Below are positions 20,753 to 31,995 of a stretch of DNA of 64,000 nucleotides, one piece after another. Each line of letters begins with the position of its first letter. The first letter of the stretch is position 1. This DNA is from Filosporella fistucella (taxonomy: Eukaryota > Ascomycota > Leotiomycetes > Helotiales): positions 62,001-126,000 of the forward strand of contig JAQJZZ010000006.1 of NCBI GenBank assembly GCA_030077755.1, in the 5' to 3' direction. The translations under genes were made by a program, and so were the position numbers. The notes below the pieces were generated by a model. That model worked only from the letters and a program-made list of their open reading frames with translations. It had not been told where the DNA came from and ran no database searches.

Positions 20753-23519
20753 TTAAGCAGTGAATTCGGCCCCTTGGGGATGGGCGAGCAGGACGTCGAC
20801 GACAGCTTCATGTCCTCCTTGTGAAGCCCCTTGGAGTGCATTGCCGTATTTACCACCTTGAGCGTTAATATTGGCGCCTTGGGCGAGTAGGAGTTTGACA
20901 ATAGCTTCATGTCCTCCTTGTGAAGCCCCTTGGAGTGCATTGCCGTATTTACCACCTTGAGCGTTGACATTGGCGCCTTCGGCGAGCAGGAGTTTAACAG
21001 CGGCGTGGCGCCCGGTCTGAGCAGCAAATGATAGTGGCGTTTGACCATCATTGTCCTCCGAGTCGATCTCTACCTCGCTTCTCGCAAGTAGAAGCTTGAC
21101 AATGGCCGAATACCCATTTTCTGCTGCTAACGATAATGGCGTCTGACCATTCTTATCTTTTGAGTTGGTACTGGCACCATTTCTGACAAGTAGCGTTACA
21201 ATGGCATCATGCCCATTCTTAGTAGCCTTGTATATAGGCATTGAATCGAGATTGGTGGCGTTAATGTCTATTCCATTCCCAATTAGAAACGCGAGCGCAC
21301 TCACGTATCCACAACTCGCTGCTGTATTAAGAACCTGGATGGCGGCCTCTGTTACACCATTGAACTTTGCATTCATTCCAGTTAGAAGCGATAATGTTCC
21401 ATCATGTCCAGCAGCCAGGCACTCGTGTAATACTGTCCATCCATTATCAGTCATAGCATCGATATCAGCACCGTTCTCGTGTAGAAGTCGAACTATCGTG
21501 TTATGCCCACTCGCAGCCGCCTGATGTAGGGCCGTCGTTCCGTCACTCGCCCTTGCTCTCACGTCACACCCTTGTCGTAGAAGAAGGCGCGTTGTTTCCT
21601 CATGCCCCCCTTTAGCGGCTGGGAACAAGAGGGTTTCCTGATATCGATTCGTCGCGTTGACATCAGATCCTTTTGATAGAAGCAATTTCGTTGCGGTTTC
21701 GTGCCCTGCTTCGACTGCCTTGAATAGCGGGGTAGCGTTATAGCTATCTCTCGAATCGATCTTCGCGCCTTTGTTGATCAATAACTCTAATATCTCGCAG
21801 AATCCATTTGATGCAGCTAGATGCATTGCCGTCTCTCCATACACGTTAAAGAGCTCGAGATCGAGGTTTCTCTCCACTAATAATTGAACAACCACTAGAG
21901 AACCAGCAGCAATTGCATGATGTAATGCAGTCTTGTTGTGTCCATCTGTCTCGTCGAGGTCCGGGTTCCAATCTAGGAGAAGACGTATTGTAGAGAGGTG
22001 CCTTCTCTCTACGGCCTGATGCAAGGCCGTCCACCCGCTCTCCGTCTTTGAATTTACATTTGCTCCATTTTGGAGAAGCTCATTTGCCAAGTCGTCATGT
22101 TGATTTCGTATAGCAGTATAGAGCGGGGTCCATCCATTCAAATCTTGAATGCTTGTATTCTCACCCTTGCTCAACAAGAAGCTCGCGACAGAATGACAAC
22201 CATTATTGCTTGCCCAATGGAGACCACTCCATCCGGTCTGACTCTTGACGCCGATTTGGGGTGGTTTGTTCAGCAATGACTGTACCAGCTCTTTATTACC
22301 TTCTGCACAAGCAGTGGATAGTTTAGACTGCAGTGTTGTGAGTTTCCATAGAAGTCTGCCTTCAACCCCTAACTTGGTACTGCTGTGTGGATCATGATAT
22401 CTTGCTGCTTGATCTGCCAGTAAGCGGACTAGTTATAGTTTGTCAGTTCATATTATTGAAACTCAAAACACGTAAGCTTACTATAATCTAGCTTCCAGTT
22501 GGTAATCTCGAAGATACTCTCCCTAATGTCCCCCGAAACTTTCAGATATTTACAAGCAGAGAACAATGCAATAATGGTATCATGCCAACCTGTCTGGACT
22601 GATTCACAATATCGTTGAAGATCATCTGCCGTAAAATTTCTCTTCGTGAAGTATTCTAGCCTGATTTCCGCACCGACTGTAACAATACATAATGTGAACA
22701 TAAAGTTGAGGGTTGTAGTAGTATCAGTCTTCTTCCGCATAAATTTATCTAGTTCTCGTAAGATCTGCAGGATTGAAGTACCCATAGTTTCTAAAAGGTT
22801 GTCCGTATGTGAAAGTTTCGGAGGACAATCAGTCAAAGCATCACAAATCTGAAGGGATGCCAAGAGATAATTGAATGCTGGGCCAAACAAGGGCTATACT
22901 CGTTAGCTTCGCTATGGTCGCAAAATGTATACTTTACGTTTTCATCTGCGTCTTCCTCGATCAAATCAAGAAGATAGATATAAAGCTCAGTTTTGAGTAT
23001 GCCTTTCCTTCGCAGATGACGAATGGTACTCCTTATCACCCCGAGGGGATACGAAGTAGGGATGCCTTCATCACCTTTACTAAGATTTTGTTCCAATAGG
23101 GGCGGACAATCTGTATCGTTCAGAATGATTGTTAGATATTGGGTAAAGGAGTGTAACCTGGGAATAGGTATTTCGCTAAGTCAGTCAAATGGCCCCTTCG
23201 ACACCCGAGATTTGGATGAAGCGCCCAATATCCCTTGTTTCGAGCACACTCTTGGCAGGTTTGTCCCTCGTCACACTACGACAGTAAGCACGTGACCGCA
23301 AGATCAGCACTGTGCCGGGTAAATGAGGACTTGCCGTTTTCCTGAGATACCGACATCGCCAGCACGCACCTACGCCTTGTTTCAAAGAGTTCGCCTTTTT
23401 AGAAACGTCAGCGTAGTTACCCTGACCCTTACGACGAGCCGAACCGGCATTTTGTCGTGCCCGTTTGGAAGGATTAGTCCGGTCTGTTCGATGAATTCGT
23501 AGGTTCGTTTCGCAGCCAT
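20753..23519 (-). CDS. Zn2Cys6 zinc finger-ankyrin repeat fusion protein
   Basis: Five exons: ~23472-23335, 23275-23158, 23110-22938, 22848-22482, 22428-20753, about 824 aa from SKRARQ. Exon 1 carries GVGACWRCRYLRKT and exon 2 CDEGQTCQEC, completing a CX2CX6CX5CX2CX14C zinc cluster that ends NLGCRRGHL. The intron between them is GC-AG (GCAAGT donor, 23334-23276). The middle region (~250 aa) is helical and unknown. Exon 5 encodes about 15 ankyrin repeats; the last two are nearly identical. Zn2Cys6 modules bind DNA as nuclear regulators, while ankyrin repeats bind proteins. The 5' end is unresolved: the nearest ATG (23519, MAAKRTYEFIEQTG) is one base out of frame with exon 1, so an upstream exon or a frameshift is implied. 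Confidence 0.75.
20806..21003 (-). repeat. 99-bp tandem repeat inside the ankyrin exon
   Basis: Two almost identical 99-bp units (33 codons, one ankyrin repeat each) occur back to back; both encode GKYGNALQGASQGGHEA. Older repeats in the same exon are much more diverged, so this is a recent unit duplication. Confidence 0.8.
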
Positions 23520-23589
23520 TTTGAGCTGAGTAGGTGCCGTGAACCAGCAAAATTCAATGATGAAGGAAATCTGTCAATTCAAAATCCGA

Positions 23590-24345
23590 TAGAGCTCAGC
23601 CCGTCCTTTTCAAGTAGGCGGTCGACAAGCTTTTGTATCGAGGTTGGGCTGCTGAGTCTTGTACAGAAGTACGATGCGCCCGTTGTGTTGCCAGTCACAA
23701 CCCAGGCCAAACCGTTTACGGTAGGCGGTTGAAGACGCCACCGTCGTTTGGTGGAGCCGAGACAGATCGATAGGCCGAGACATGCTCCTCCACCCATGCA
23801 TGCATGCACACAGCCCTTTGGCTCACACTTACCCTCTTCCCATCACGCGTATGCAGCCACCACTACAACCCGCGTCTTGCATGATCCCGAGCGTCGACCG
23901 CCTACTCATTGCTGAAGGCGGTCGTGGTTGTATCATGGTATGCGGTACGGGCACTCGAATATTGAATCCAGCTGACGAGCCCCGCAGCCATACACCCTAC
24001 CTGCTTTAGTAGGCGGTCGGGAACAAAATGTATTGACCCAAACGTTGTGCGCCCAGGTGGGGACGATTGTGTTGGCATCAGTTTAGCCTTCGACACACAA
24101 GACATGAAACGGCAAGGCATATTGCTTTTATGTGCTCCACTAGCAGACACACCACCACTTAGGGGAGGAGACATTACCTCAAGGTTCGACCGCCTACTCA
24201 ATCTTAAAGGCGGTCGTGTTAAATTGTGCCGTAGTACCTGCGCTGTTATTCTCCCTTACCGCTAAGGAATCTGACGGACCTCTTACACCTTTCCTGTTCG
24301 AGTGGGCGGTTGGAGAACAGAACTTCTACCACCTACTCAAATGGT
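23590..24345. repeat. Array of palindromes at ~290-bp period
   Basis: Type A hairpins CGACCGCC-14 nt-GGCGGTCG occur at 23895-23924 and 24187-24216, with a half-diverged copy near 23602-23625. Type B elements AGTAGGCGGTCG or close variants lie at 23721, 24008 and 24301. A-to-B spacing is ~108-114 bp and A-to-A or B-to-B spacing ~282-293 bp. Sequence between the motifs is much less conserved. No confident gene lies here. Confidence 0.55.
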
Positions 24346-24522
24346 GAGATGTAGGTAATGTTTCCCCAGGTCCAGCCGGTAAGGTTGGCACGACTGTTCT
24401 GAGAGTAGGCCTCTGAGTGAGTTCGATCTCATCCCATATCAGTATATATCACGTCCCACTCCCAGTGATCTCTTCTCTTAACAATTTCAAGAAGTGCAAT
24501 CAATCCCATGCTCCCTACCCAT

Positions 24523-24540
24523 ACACACACACACACACAC
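24523..24540. repeat. (AC)n microsatellite
   Basis: Nine AC dinucleotides just upstream of the small membrane protein gene (ATG 24568), in its probable 5' UTR. Confidence 0.9.
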
Positions 24541-24567
24541 TGCTTTTCGAATTACGACTCAGTCGAG

Positions 24568-25036
24568 ATGTCGAGCGCCTCGCACACAATTGTACCTACA
24601 CCGGCACTTACTCCTACTTTACCTGTTTCAAGCTCGGAGACATCGCGTTGGACGATAGAGGCGATTAGCGGAATCGCTTTCGGAATTGTCATGCTGGTTA
24701 TTGCTGTATACTCGATATGGCAAAACCGCTGTCAACGCAAATACAATACTTATGGTAGAGTACCTCCTGTCTCTGCGATAGCTCATTGCTAAATCAATGG
24801 CAGATGTAGAGAGTCGATATAATGCTTCCGAGCTCGCGACTCTTGATAATCAATCCATTGAGCCAGTAGTAAGCAGTCCTTCGTCTATATTAGCCAATCT
24901 TGACAGATCACAGACAATCTCCCAGACCGATGTTTCAGGCGTAAGTATTCTAGACGGGAACGCAAGCTTCCAGCCAAGCACTATGCCCGAATCTCTACGC
25001 CTGTCAGCAAGGGCATTCACAGTCATGATTCATTGA
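24568..25036 (+). CDS. Small single-pass membrane protein
   Basis: Two exons (24568-24754, 24804-25036) give 139 aa; intron of 49 nt with GTAGAG donor, GCTAAA branch and GGCAG acceptor. The N-terminal ~30 residues are Ser/Thr/Pro-rich. A membrane helix, ISGIAFGIVMLVIAVYSIW, follows, then a basic flank (QNRCQRKY) and a polar Ser-rich tail. There is no signal peptide, so type III topology with the short Ser/Thr-rich end outside is likely. Small fungal surface proteins with this layout are common, but I cannot name a family. The start codon is the first ATG of the exon. Confidence 0.6.
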
Positions 25037-25856
25037 AATCAAATCTAGCTGCAGGAACAAATGTTCTTGTGAAAGTAGGAAGTTGTTATTACACTATTAA
25101 TTTAATCATGGTAGATTGTTTCCGGTATTTGGCCACGCTTGGTTGCTTCAGATTCTTATTTTTTTATTCAAGTGCCAAGTGCTCATACTGTGCGAGGGGA
25201 AGAGTTTCAGTCCAATAAAGACATGAGAGAATTATTCCGCAGGAGCATTATTTGTAGAAGGACATGCTTGCCGCTCCACCGACCTTGTGTCTCGTCGTGC
25301 CAAGGTATGTTCCAGGCAGGACTTCACTTGCTCATTCATTCATTGATTTGTTCATACTCGGTTTCCACCGGCCACCGTAGGGACTGCGCTTTGTAGTTTG
25401 CCCATTCGATTCGAGCAGAGTGATCGAAGTTACAATACATCTTCAAATAATCATTATCAATTAGACATTATGCATTTCCAGACACGCGGCAATGTGAGGT
25501 ACATGGCTTATGCCGCAGCCAAGCGTTGTTTTGAAGTAGAGTTGAGCAGCCACTTGGATGCCGCGCTTCTGCATTGCTAATCTCTATGATCAGCATTTTA
25601 ACTTCCATCCAGAAACGGCATTCTCTATAAATGATATCCAACCTCTTTACAGCAAATGCCACGTGATTGCTTCGAGGCAAAACAGACGCTCGCCAGTTCA
25701 CCGGAATGATTTCCGCCGGGACGGGAGGATAGGTCGGGCGGCGGTGTTCGGGGGCTGATTCGCTCCATCCCTTTCCGTTGCAGTGTAGCGAGCGCACCCG
25801 GCCAGGCACACTCAGCCCAGATGGCCCAATTACCAGGGCAGTCCCATGTGCCTGGG
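25037..25856. other. Intergenic, no supported gene
   Basis: Short open stretches only. The distal part is the lost C-terminal region downstream of the F-box pseudogene. Confidence 0.4.
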
Positions 25857-26128
25857 TGGTATAAGGGGGGATCCTCAGTCGTTTGATCTACGCAGATCTC
25901 TAAGTTATGTATCGAGGGGCTAAAGACTAGGTGTATAGAGACTTCGAAGAAGTTGCAGAGGCTATGACGGTCGAGCATGTAGTATCGAGTTTTGAAGTAG
26001 CGACCAGGAATTGAGAGCATGATTTCGATTTCAAGTCTCTGCAAGTAAGTCGAAGGGTCAGGAAATCCTCAGTACTGAATAGTGAGCATAGTGATTATCT
26101 CAATAGGAAGGTGGATGAGCGTTGGCAT
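25857..26128 (-). pseudogene. F-box protein pseudogene (two frameshifts, truncated)
   Basis: Three blocks in three successive frames align like one fungal F-box protein. The first is MPTLIHLPIEIITM from an ATG at 26128. The second is STEDFLTLRLTCRDLKSKS. The third is GRYFKTRYYMLDRHSL followed by SPSIHNLEICVDQTTEDPP. No intron signals separate them, so single-base indels are the simplest explanation. Intact relatives continue for several hundred residues, which are missing here. F-box proteins link targets to SCF ubiquitin ligases; this copy cannot make a normal product. Confidence 0.55.
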
Positions 26129-26539
26129 GATATATACTATCGCGGCTTCTGATAGTCCGTAGTTGTAAAGCTTGAAACATGGCGAGAAGACAAGCAGCTG
26201 TGGGGCAAGCACGTGCCATTTGTGCCCGATCGTAGCCACACGCAGACCCATGCTTCAGGTGGCAATTACGTGACATTTAACGTTTATTTCGTCCTGTAGG
26301 TAGTATCAGCAGCTGCCTTGCCTATTCAACTGGGCAATCTGAAACAGGTGACCAGTGCGCCACACACGCGAGCGACGTAATCTGACTTATGAGATAAGAG
26401 TCGCGCCAAGAAACACATCACGCCACTGTAGCTTACCCCGCACTCCTTCTATATTTATTCCTCATTTCCTTCACCTGTCGCCTTACCACATTCATTCTTT
26501 ATTTTGAGCTCTCGGCGACTGCCACCACTATCTACCACC

Positions 26540-27820
26540 ATGGCTCCTTTGACTCAACACCAACAAGCGCTCGAGCTCTTGGATAACTACATAGCGCTGC
26601 TCGAAGCCGAGCTACCACCCGTCAAGTGTCCCGAATGCAAACAGGGCTTCTCACAGAAAGCATCCCTTGAAGCTCACCAGCGTGAGGAACTGCATGCCTC
26701 CTGCTACAACTGTGCCGTTGTCTTTACTACAAGAGAGCTATACACGTCACACATGCAATCGCACACCCCCGCCTTAGTGAGACCTACATTACCCACAACA
26801 CAATTCCGGTGCTGCGACTGCGAGCGTGATTTCAAAAGTGAGAGCGCACTTGCAGATCACTTACGTCGCAGCGGATTTCATAGACCGAGAAAGGGGAGCA
26901 AGAATAACAAGAGGGGAAAGAAACAAAATCAAACAGAGGAGGGTAGTTCGCAAACAGCGTGCAAGCAGTGCGGGAGAACTTTCAAGGATAGGGGTGCGCT
27001 GACTCAGCATCTATCGTCAGTGCGACATCATCCTGAGCGTAGTTCGCAAACAGCGTGCAAGCAGTGCGAGAGAACTTTCAGGGATAGGGGCGCGCTAACT
27101 CAGCATCTATCGTCAGTGCGACATCATCCACTGAGCGACATCAAGTGTTTGGCAGATGGAGAATGTAAGAAGCGGTTCAACTGCCCATCGGGGCAGCTGC
27201 AACACCTCGAGAGTGGGAAATGTTCATCAGGGATAACAAAGACGAGATTAGATAGCGCTTTTATAGCGAATGATACAACACGAATTATTACATCGGGAGG
27301 AGTCACGGCACGATGGCTGGTGGAGGATAACTTGTCTTCGACATCTCAAACTCGAAGCCCGATACTCACCCCAACCTCAACCGAATTCCTCGGTTCGTAT
27401 CCGCCCTCCCCGATCCTCACACCTGTATCCACTCTCTCAACTACCATAATCTTCCCCCGTATGCTCGCCCTGTCGCCCCGCCCTCAGAGTGGCTATCAAC
27501 GATGCCCCCTCTGCCCTCCATCCCGTACTCGCAAGTTCAAAAGTAAGGCTCTTCAACAACATCTGTCGTCAGGTGTCCACGCTCTCGTACCTTCTTCCCT
27601 GGACGTGTCCAACAATATATCGTTCCATTGCCCACGTTCCTTGATGGGTGAGGTAAGTCAGGAGCGGCCGTTGAAGCACTTCTCGAGTGTAAGTGGGCTG
27701 GCACAGCACCTTGAGAGTGGTGCTTGTAATGGAGGGAAAGGAACGCTGCGGCGCGTGGTAGAGTACGTACAGGATGAGATGAAGGGTATGGGATTTGGGG
27801 GGCTCAAACTACTAAGCTAG
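26540..27820 (+). CDS. C2H2 zinc-finger protein
   Basis: One exon, 426 aa from the well-placed ATG at 26540 (ACCACCATGGC); a shorter in-frame upstream extension without clear support was left out. At least five C2H2-like units are visible: CPECKQGFSQKASLEAH, CYNCAVVFTTRELYTSH, CCDCERDFKSESALADH, then two almost identical CKQC fingers. The last are a 32-residue tandem duplication (26945-27136 at DNA level) with a 96-bp period. A further CPLCPPSRTRKF unit lies near residue 335. The region between is Ser/Thr/Pro-rich. I infer a nuclear nucleic-acid-binding protein of the degenerate multi-finger class common in ascomycetes; its target is unknown. Codon use looks like its neighbours'. Confidence 0.75.
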   Translation: MAPLTQHQQALELLDNYIALLEAELPPVKCPECKQGFSQKASLEAHQREELHASCYNCAVVFTTRELYTSHMQSHTPALVRPTLPTTQFRCCDCERDFKSESALADHLRRSGFHRPRKGSKNNKRGKKQNQTEEGSSQTACKQCGRTFKDRGALTQHLSSVRHHPERSSQTACKQCERTFRDRGALTQHLSSVRHHPLSDIKCLADGECKKRFNCPSGQLQHLESGKCSSGITKTRLDSAFIANDTTRIITSGGVTARWLVEDNLSSTSQTRSPILTPTSTEFLGSYPPSPILTPVSTLSTTIIFPRMLALSPRPQSGYQRCPLCPPSRTRKFKSKALQQHLSSGVHALVPSSLDVSNNISFHCPRSLMGEVSQERPLKHFSSVSGLAQHLESGACNGGKGTLRRVVEYVQDEMKGMGFGGLKLLS

Positions 27821-28251
27821 GTTGGTAAAATAACAAAAGCCGGAGCTTTTCTTGCCTTACTCACAGGCACAGGTATATGCTCCTAACATCTATCCCTGCG
27901 TAAGAGACGCCCCTTGTAACGAGACAATAACCATTTGAAGTTAGATCGACGTCGTGGCTGGCTGGTTCGAAGAGGAAATCCCTAGGCAAGGCTACTCCGT
28001 CTCAAGTATAAATTCATCGCTGCACCAGTCTTCAAACTCTACTCCGTCATGTTTTTTCTCTCCCACATCCAACACGTCCGTCGCAGCTCGTCCTCAGCCT
28101 TCGTGATCGTACAGTCTGACGCTATAGTATAACTCGTGTTGCTAGCCCTTCGACTCCAGCTTCTATCCTTCGTGAGTTTTCGCCACTCCCTCCTCGACAC
28201 GCCCTCTCGTCAGCAGCGAACAGCCACCGAATCCATTGCCCTTAGATTACA
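27821..28251. other. Intergenic and upstream region of the 2EXR gene at 28252
   Basis: No coding sequence seen. The stretch before 28252 is pyrimidine-rich, as in fungal core promoters. Confidence 0.4.
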
Positions 28252-28947
28252 ATGGCACCAAAGAGACACGCTGATGGGCATTTGAGATCCGCACCGCATA
28301 TTCGAGGACCATGCAACCAAAGGAAGTTCTCTCAAAAAGACACTCGGCCTACCGCCGCTCATGCATCATTGCAAGGTCTTCCCATTGAGCTTCGATTGCA
28401 GATCTGGAAGCTTCTCTTGGTCTCTAGTAACGCTATTACACCTCGATATAGGGTCTGCTACAATTGCGACGGCAAGGAAGATAGCGAACGACGCGTTGGG
28501 CAGCATACCTACGATTGTGTCTGGGATGCTCAATTTCATCTCTACTTATTTCCGAATATACTTCAGACCTGTCGAACCTTTTATGAGGACGGTAGAGATC
28601 TATTGTATACAAAGAATACGTTCACCAACTTGTGTCAAGACGCAGATGCAACATCAGCTTATTTCTTCCAGAGTATAGGAGAGGATAACGCTTGTCGCAT
28701 CCAAAGCTACACTTTACGCTGGCCATATGCCCCGCCAAGCCCAGCGCTCATATACCTCACCCACCTACCCAACCTTCAATCCCTTACTATTGAAGGATTT
28801 GATAAATACAAAACCACAAAAGGGAATCTGCGATGGCTCTCAAGGATTCGGGCCAAAAACATCCAGTGGAGAACACTCGAGGAACGCATAATGGAGGAGT
28901 ACTCTAATTTGATAACTAACACAGTTGCAAAGCAGAAGTTGACGTAA
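28252..28947 (+). CDS. 2EXR/F-box-like domain protein
   Basis: Single exon, 231 aa, start ACAATGGCACC. LQGLPIELRLQIWKLLL near residue 41 is the conserved head of the 2EXR/F-box-like family. It is followed by NILQTCRTFYEDGRDLLY and TKNTF, the usual second block with the cysteine, tyrosine and leucine pattern. A further conserved-looking leucine-rich part (LTHLPNLQSLTIEGF) lies near the end. The length is normal for short members. These proteins are numerous in filamentous fungi and their function is mostly unknown; a protein-binding role is inferred. A second member lies at 48316-49077. Confidence 0.7.
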   Translation: MAPKRHADGHLRSAPHIRGPCNQRKFSQKDTRPTAAHASLQGLPIELRLQIWKLLLVSSNAITPRYRVCYNCDGKEDSERRVGQHTYDCVWDAQFHLYLFPNILQTCRTFYEDGRDLLYTKNTFTNLCQDADATSAYFFQSIGEDNACRIQSYTLRWPYAPPSPALIYLTHLPNLQSLTIEGFDKYKTTKGNLRWLSRIRAKNIQWRTLEERIMEEYSNLITNTVAKQKLT

Positions 28948-29417
28948 CCTAATTAAAAATTTGGTACTCTCCCCAATGTACCTTAGGAATCGATAGTCGG
29001 GAAATATCAAATGAGCTAAGCGTCTGTGTTTAAACGGGTTTGAACTACATAATCGGATATCAGCCGAGAAAGTTTGGTCTTAATATAATCAATGTATTTG
29101 TGGAAATAGCTATAGTTCAAGATAATGATTTCGGTTGATCGTTTCTATATTATCATGTGCTGCGGCTTTTGTCGTGACGTGACTGGATACTCAGCGGAGC
29201 GAAACGCAGTAAGCAGACGTCTTCTCCAATATTCTTGTTAACTCTCAACATTCCCACCTCGACACTCCATCCACGACCTCCTTTGATTCTCGAAAAATGC
29301 GTACCAGAAAGCTGGTAGTTGCAAATGGCAATCATAGTGGAAGTCCACAGTATTATGGAGGAAATGAATACAATACTGATAAAGTTGTAACTACCAACAT
29401 TTACTTCCGCACAACGA
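28948..29417. other. Convergent intergenic region
   Basis: Lies between the ends of the 2EXR gene (+) and the CSC1-like gene (-). It probably contains both 3' UTRs. An open - strand stretch here overlaps the CSC1 terminus and has no recognisable domain. Confidence 0.4.
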
Positions 29418-31863
29418 TCAGCCTCTACTCGGAGGGTCGCCCCATATTTCAAGCTTGCCGCGCTTATCAATTGAAGCGCCTTCATTGCTCATCAAAATAT
29501 CGCCGGTTATCCGTGCATTTGAGATCTCATCCTCCGCCATACCCCACTCATCCTTAGGAATCCAGATAACCGGGCGAGAAGGGATTAGAGCCTCATCTTG
29601 AACGGAATCTGATTGAGGGCTTCTTGGGTACGCAGGGGAGAGTTGGTTGACCTCCCCGTGTCGGCCCGATAATAACCAAAATTTCCATTGGAGATGCATC
29701 GTAGAATGAAATAATACAGTCAAAGCAGTCACCACGATCATGATTATTGCCTGCAATGTGCATGTCGCTTTACCATTGGCGTCGCGAACAAGAAAAAATA
29801 AGCCAGCCAAGCACAGCTCCATGAAATAGATCCCAGTAAACAGCTGGCGTATTGCGGTAGGATAAAATACCCCGCAAGTGCCACGTCTCAGCTCTGTGAG
29901 TGTCGGGGGATATGATCGATACAACACCCAGAGCGCGCCAAAATAGATGACGCTAAAAAATATAACAAGCGGGGCGATCACTGAATAAATGAGACCTTGT
30001 GTTGATGTGAGCGACGCCCCTCAACATAATAAAGTATCTCACCTATGCAAGCCACATTCGTGAAGACTGGTATCAGTGTCCCCCATTGCTGCAGGTTGGA
30101 TATCTCTCCCCTCTCCCACTTCTGCCTCGCAGTTTTGTCGAAAATGGGGGAGAGAACAGCCAGATTGACCAACTTCTTGACGTGTATGAGGATTGACACG
30201 ACTGAAATGACGGTGTTCATGAATATGTAAGAAAAGAAATAGTTGCACGCCTTTGGTAGGTTTTGTGCTAAGACCGAGGGCACGGCTTCTATTGTGTAAT
30301 CTAACTCTCCGATGACAGTTGTAATGCCTGCTGACATGGAAATCGTGAGAAATCCCTGCAGGAAGAGAAAGGTGAAATAATAGATTTGGATGTAGTTCTC
30401 GGTCGCCCGACGCGAGTGAAGCCCTTTCTTGTTGGTAATCAGGCGGATTGCCATCGGAACCGCGGCGGTAATGGCAGCCAAGAACACTGGTGGTAAGACT
30501 CCTTGAACAAATGCGAGGAGCCAATCTGGGAGTCTCCTTATCCAGTGAAGCCAAGGCACCACATCCGTGAGATATCGTATCTGAGACAGCGACCCGATAA
30601 TCGTAACAGGAGCTGCAAAGCCTAGCGTAATCGCGGTGACCAGAGCATAGACGATGGCTGTCCGAACATACTGTTGACACCGGCCGATCGAAACGTGAGA
30701 CCAGATTGTATCACTTGAGGTGGTACCATAACGAAGTCTCCAGTCAGGAGGAACTCGGGCTTTGAGGGCCAGGGTGCTAAGCCGCGTCGAGATTCCCCGG
30801 TTGAAATGAATAAAGTAAGAGCCGGTTTCAGGAAAATTTTCTGGGTGTTGTTGATCTCGCTCGATCTCTCTATTCAATGCTGAATATTCCGCAGTCAAAT
30901 GGTGGATTGCATCTACTCGCGCTCCAAGAGAGGGAAGAGGCGGTGATACGCCGATCGACGGACGGTCTTTCTGATTTTGAGGCACTGTGCATCGCGGCAC
31001 GGGAGTAGTAAATCCAACCTGGCCGTTTATTTTTACAGTCTTTTTGTTGAAGTTTGCCTTCATAATGAACGTGGTCTGAGCGGTCTCTAGCTTCCTGAGT
31101 AGTTCATCTCGTCGACGTAACTTACTGCGTAGGCTACTGTAATCTCTATTTGCTGCTAAAGAGCGTATACCCCCGGCAGTCTTGTGGAAAGTTCGCCGGA
31201 TTGCGTTGGGGGTAAGCTTTCTCACGGACGTTGAGATGAGGAGGCATCTAGAAACATCTACCTGATACATTTTCTGTATTCTCGTATATTCCTGCTCTTC
31301 GTAGCGAAGAATAAGGCAGATAGAGACTACCACAGACACCGCAATCACGAGGTGGGCCCAGTATCTACTCGTGTGCGAAAATCCTACGTTCGAAAAGCTC
31401 AGACAGTCGAGTCCCTTCACTCCCCCCGCCTCGTTTTTACCATCAACCACATTCAGTGGAATGAGGATCGGTGGTATTATCAGTCCGAGTAGAAGAAAAA
31501 TCTTCGTTATTGTGTGCAAGTATCGGTCGAAGAAATAGTTGTCTAGACTAGACGCATTTCTCAATGGGTTGTCTGGGGGAGGACAGGCGAGCATTCTCCG
31601 GAAGATGGAGATCGGTTGCAGGTCCAAATTTTGCGTCTGACGTAGTTGTTGGGAGCTGAGGATCAACACATGCTTTTTTCTAAGAAGCTGACTTACAGAT
31701 ATCGTGGAAACCAGTATTTGAGGAAGGTGTATATGAGGGTACCTAACCCGAGTATGGTAGCGGATGTCGCAAGAGATGCTAGGAAGGTGTTCAATGATTC
31801 TCCATGTGCGTCCTGCGCCTTTCCCGCCGAGCTATCTAACAAATAATTGAGGTCGCTATTCAT
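29418..31863 (-). CDS. CSC1/OSCA-like calcium-permeable cation channel
   Basis: Three exons (31863-31697, 30043-31655, 29980-29418) give 780 aa; introns of 41 and 62 nt. Exon 1 holds one membrane helix (LATSATILGLGTLIYTFL), the RSN1_TM start. Exon 2 has two further helices near residues 100-175, a cytosolic loop with a basic-rich segment, then the 7TM core beginning VYALVTAITLGFAAPVTII. The core continues through LLAFVQGVLPPVFLAAIT and FLQGFLTISMSAGITTVI. Exon 3 adds the last helices and a polar C-tail. Family members are mechano- or osmosensitive channels of plasma or internal membranes. At 780 aa it is slightly short. Start 31863 was preferred over an in-frame ATG at 31920. A GATCATCY array lies 130-235 bp upstream. 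Confidence 0.8.
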
Positions 31864-31995
31864 CTTGAGATGCCTATGAACAGGACGGTGAAAGAGTGTC
31901 TGTGACATGTCAGATGGCATACAGTATGGTAGGACTTAATAAGCTCTTTGTGACTGTACCATCCGAAGAAAAACGAAACATAGTATGCTCCACTC

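Noticed and set aside
23185..23550. First reading of the zinc finger as a frameshifted pseudogene
   Set aside because: A GC-AG intron at 23334-23276 restores the full cysteine pattern and reading frame; only the extreme 5' end remains unexplained.
28948..29485. 110-codon - strand frame at the end of the CSC1-like gene
   Set aside because: Overlaps the channel's last exon in another frame and lacks a domain.
30039..30680. 213-codon frame overlapping the CSC1-like gene on the same strand
   Set aside because: Shifted frame within the channel gene; basic, Cys/His-rich look is typical of such shadows.
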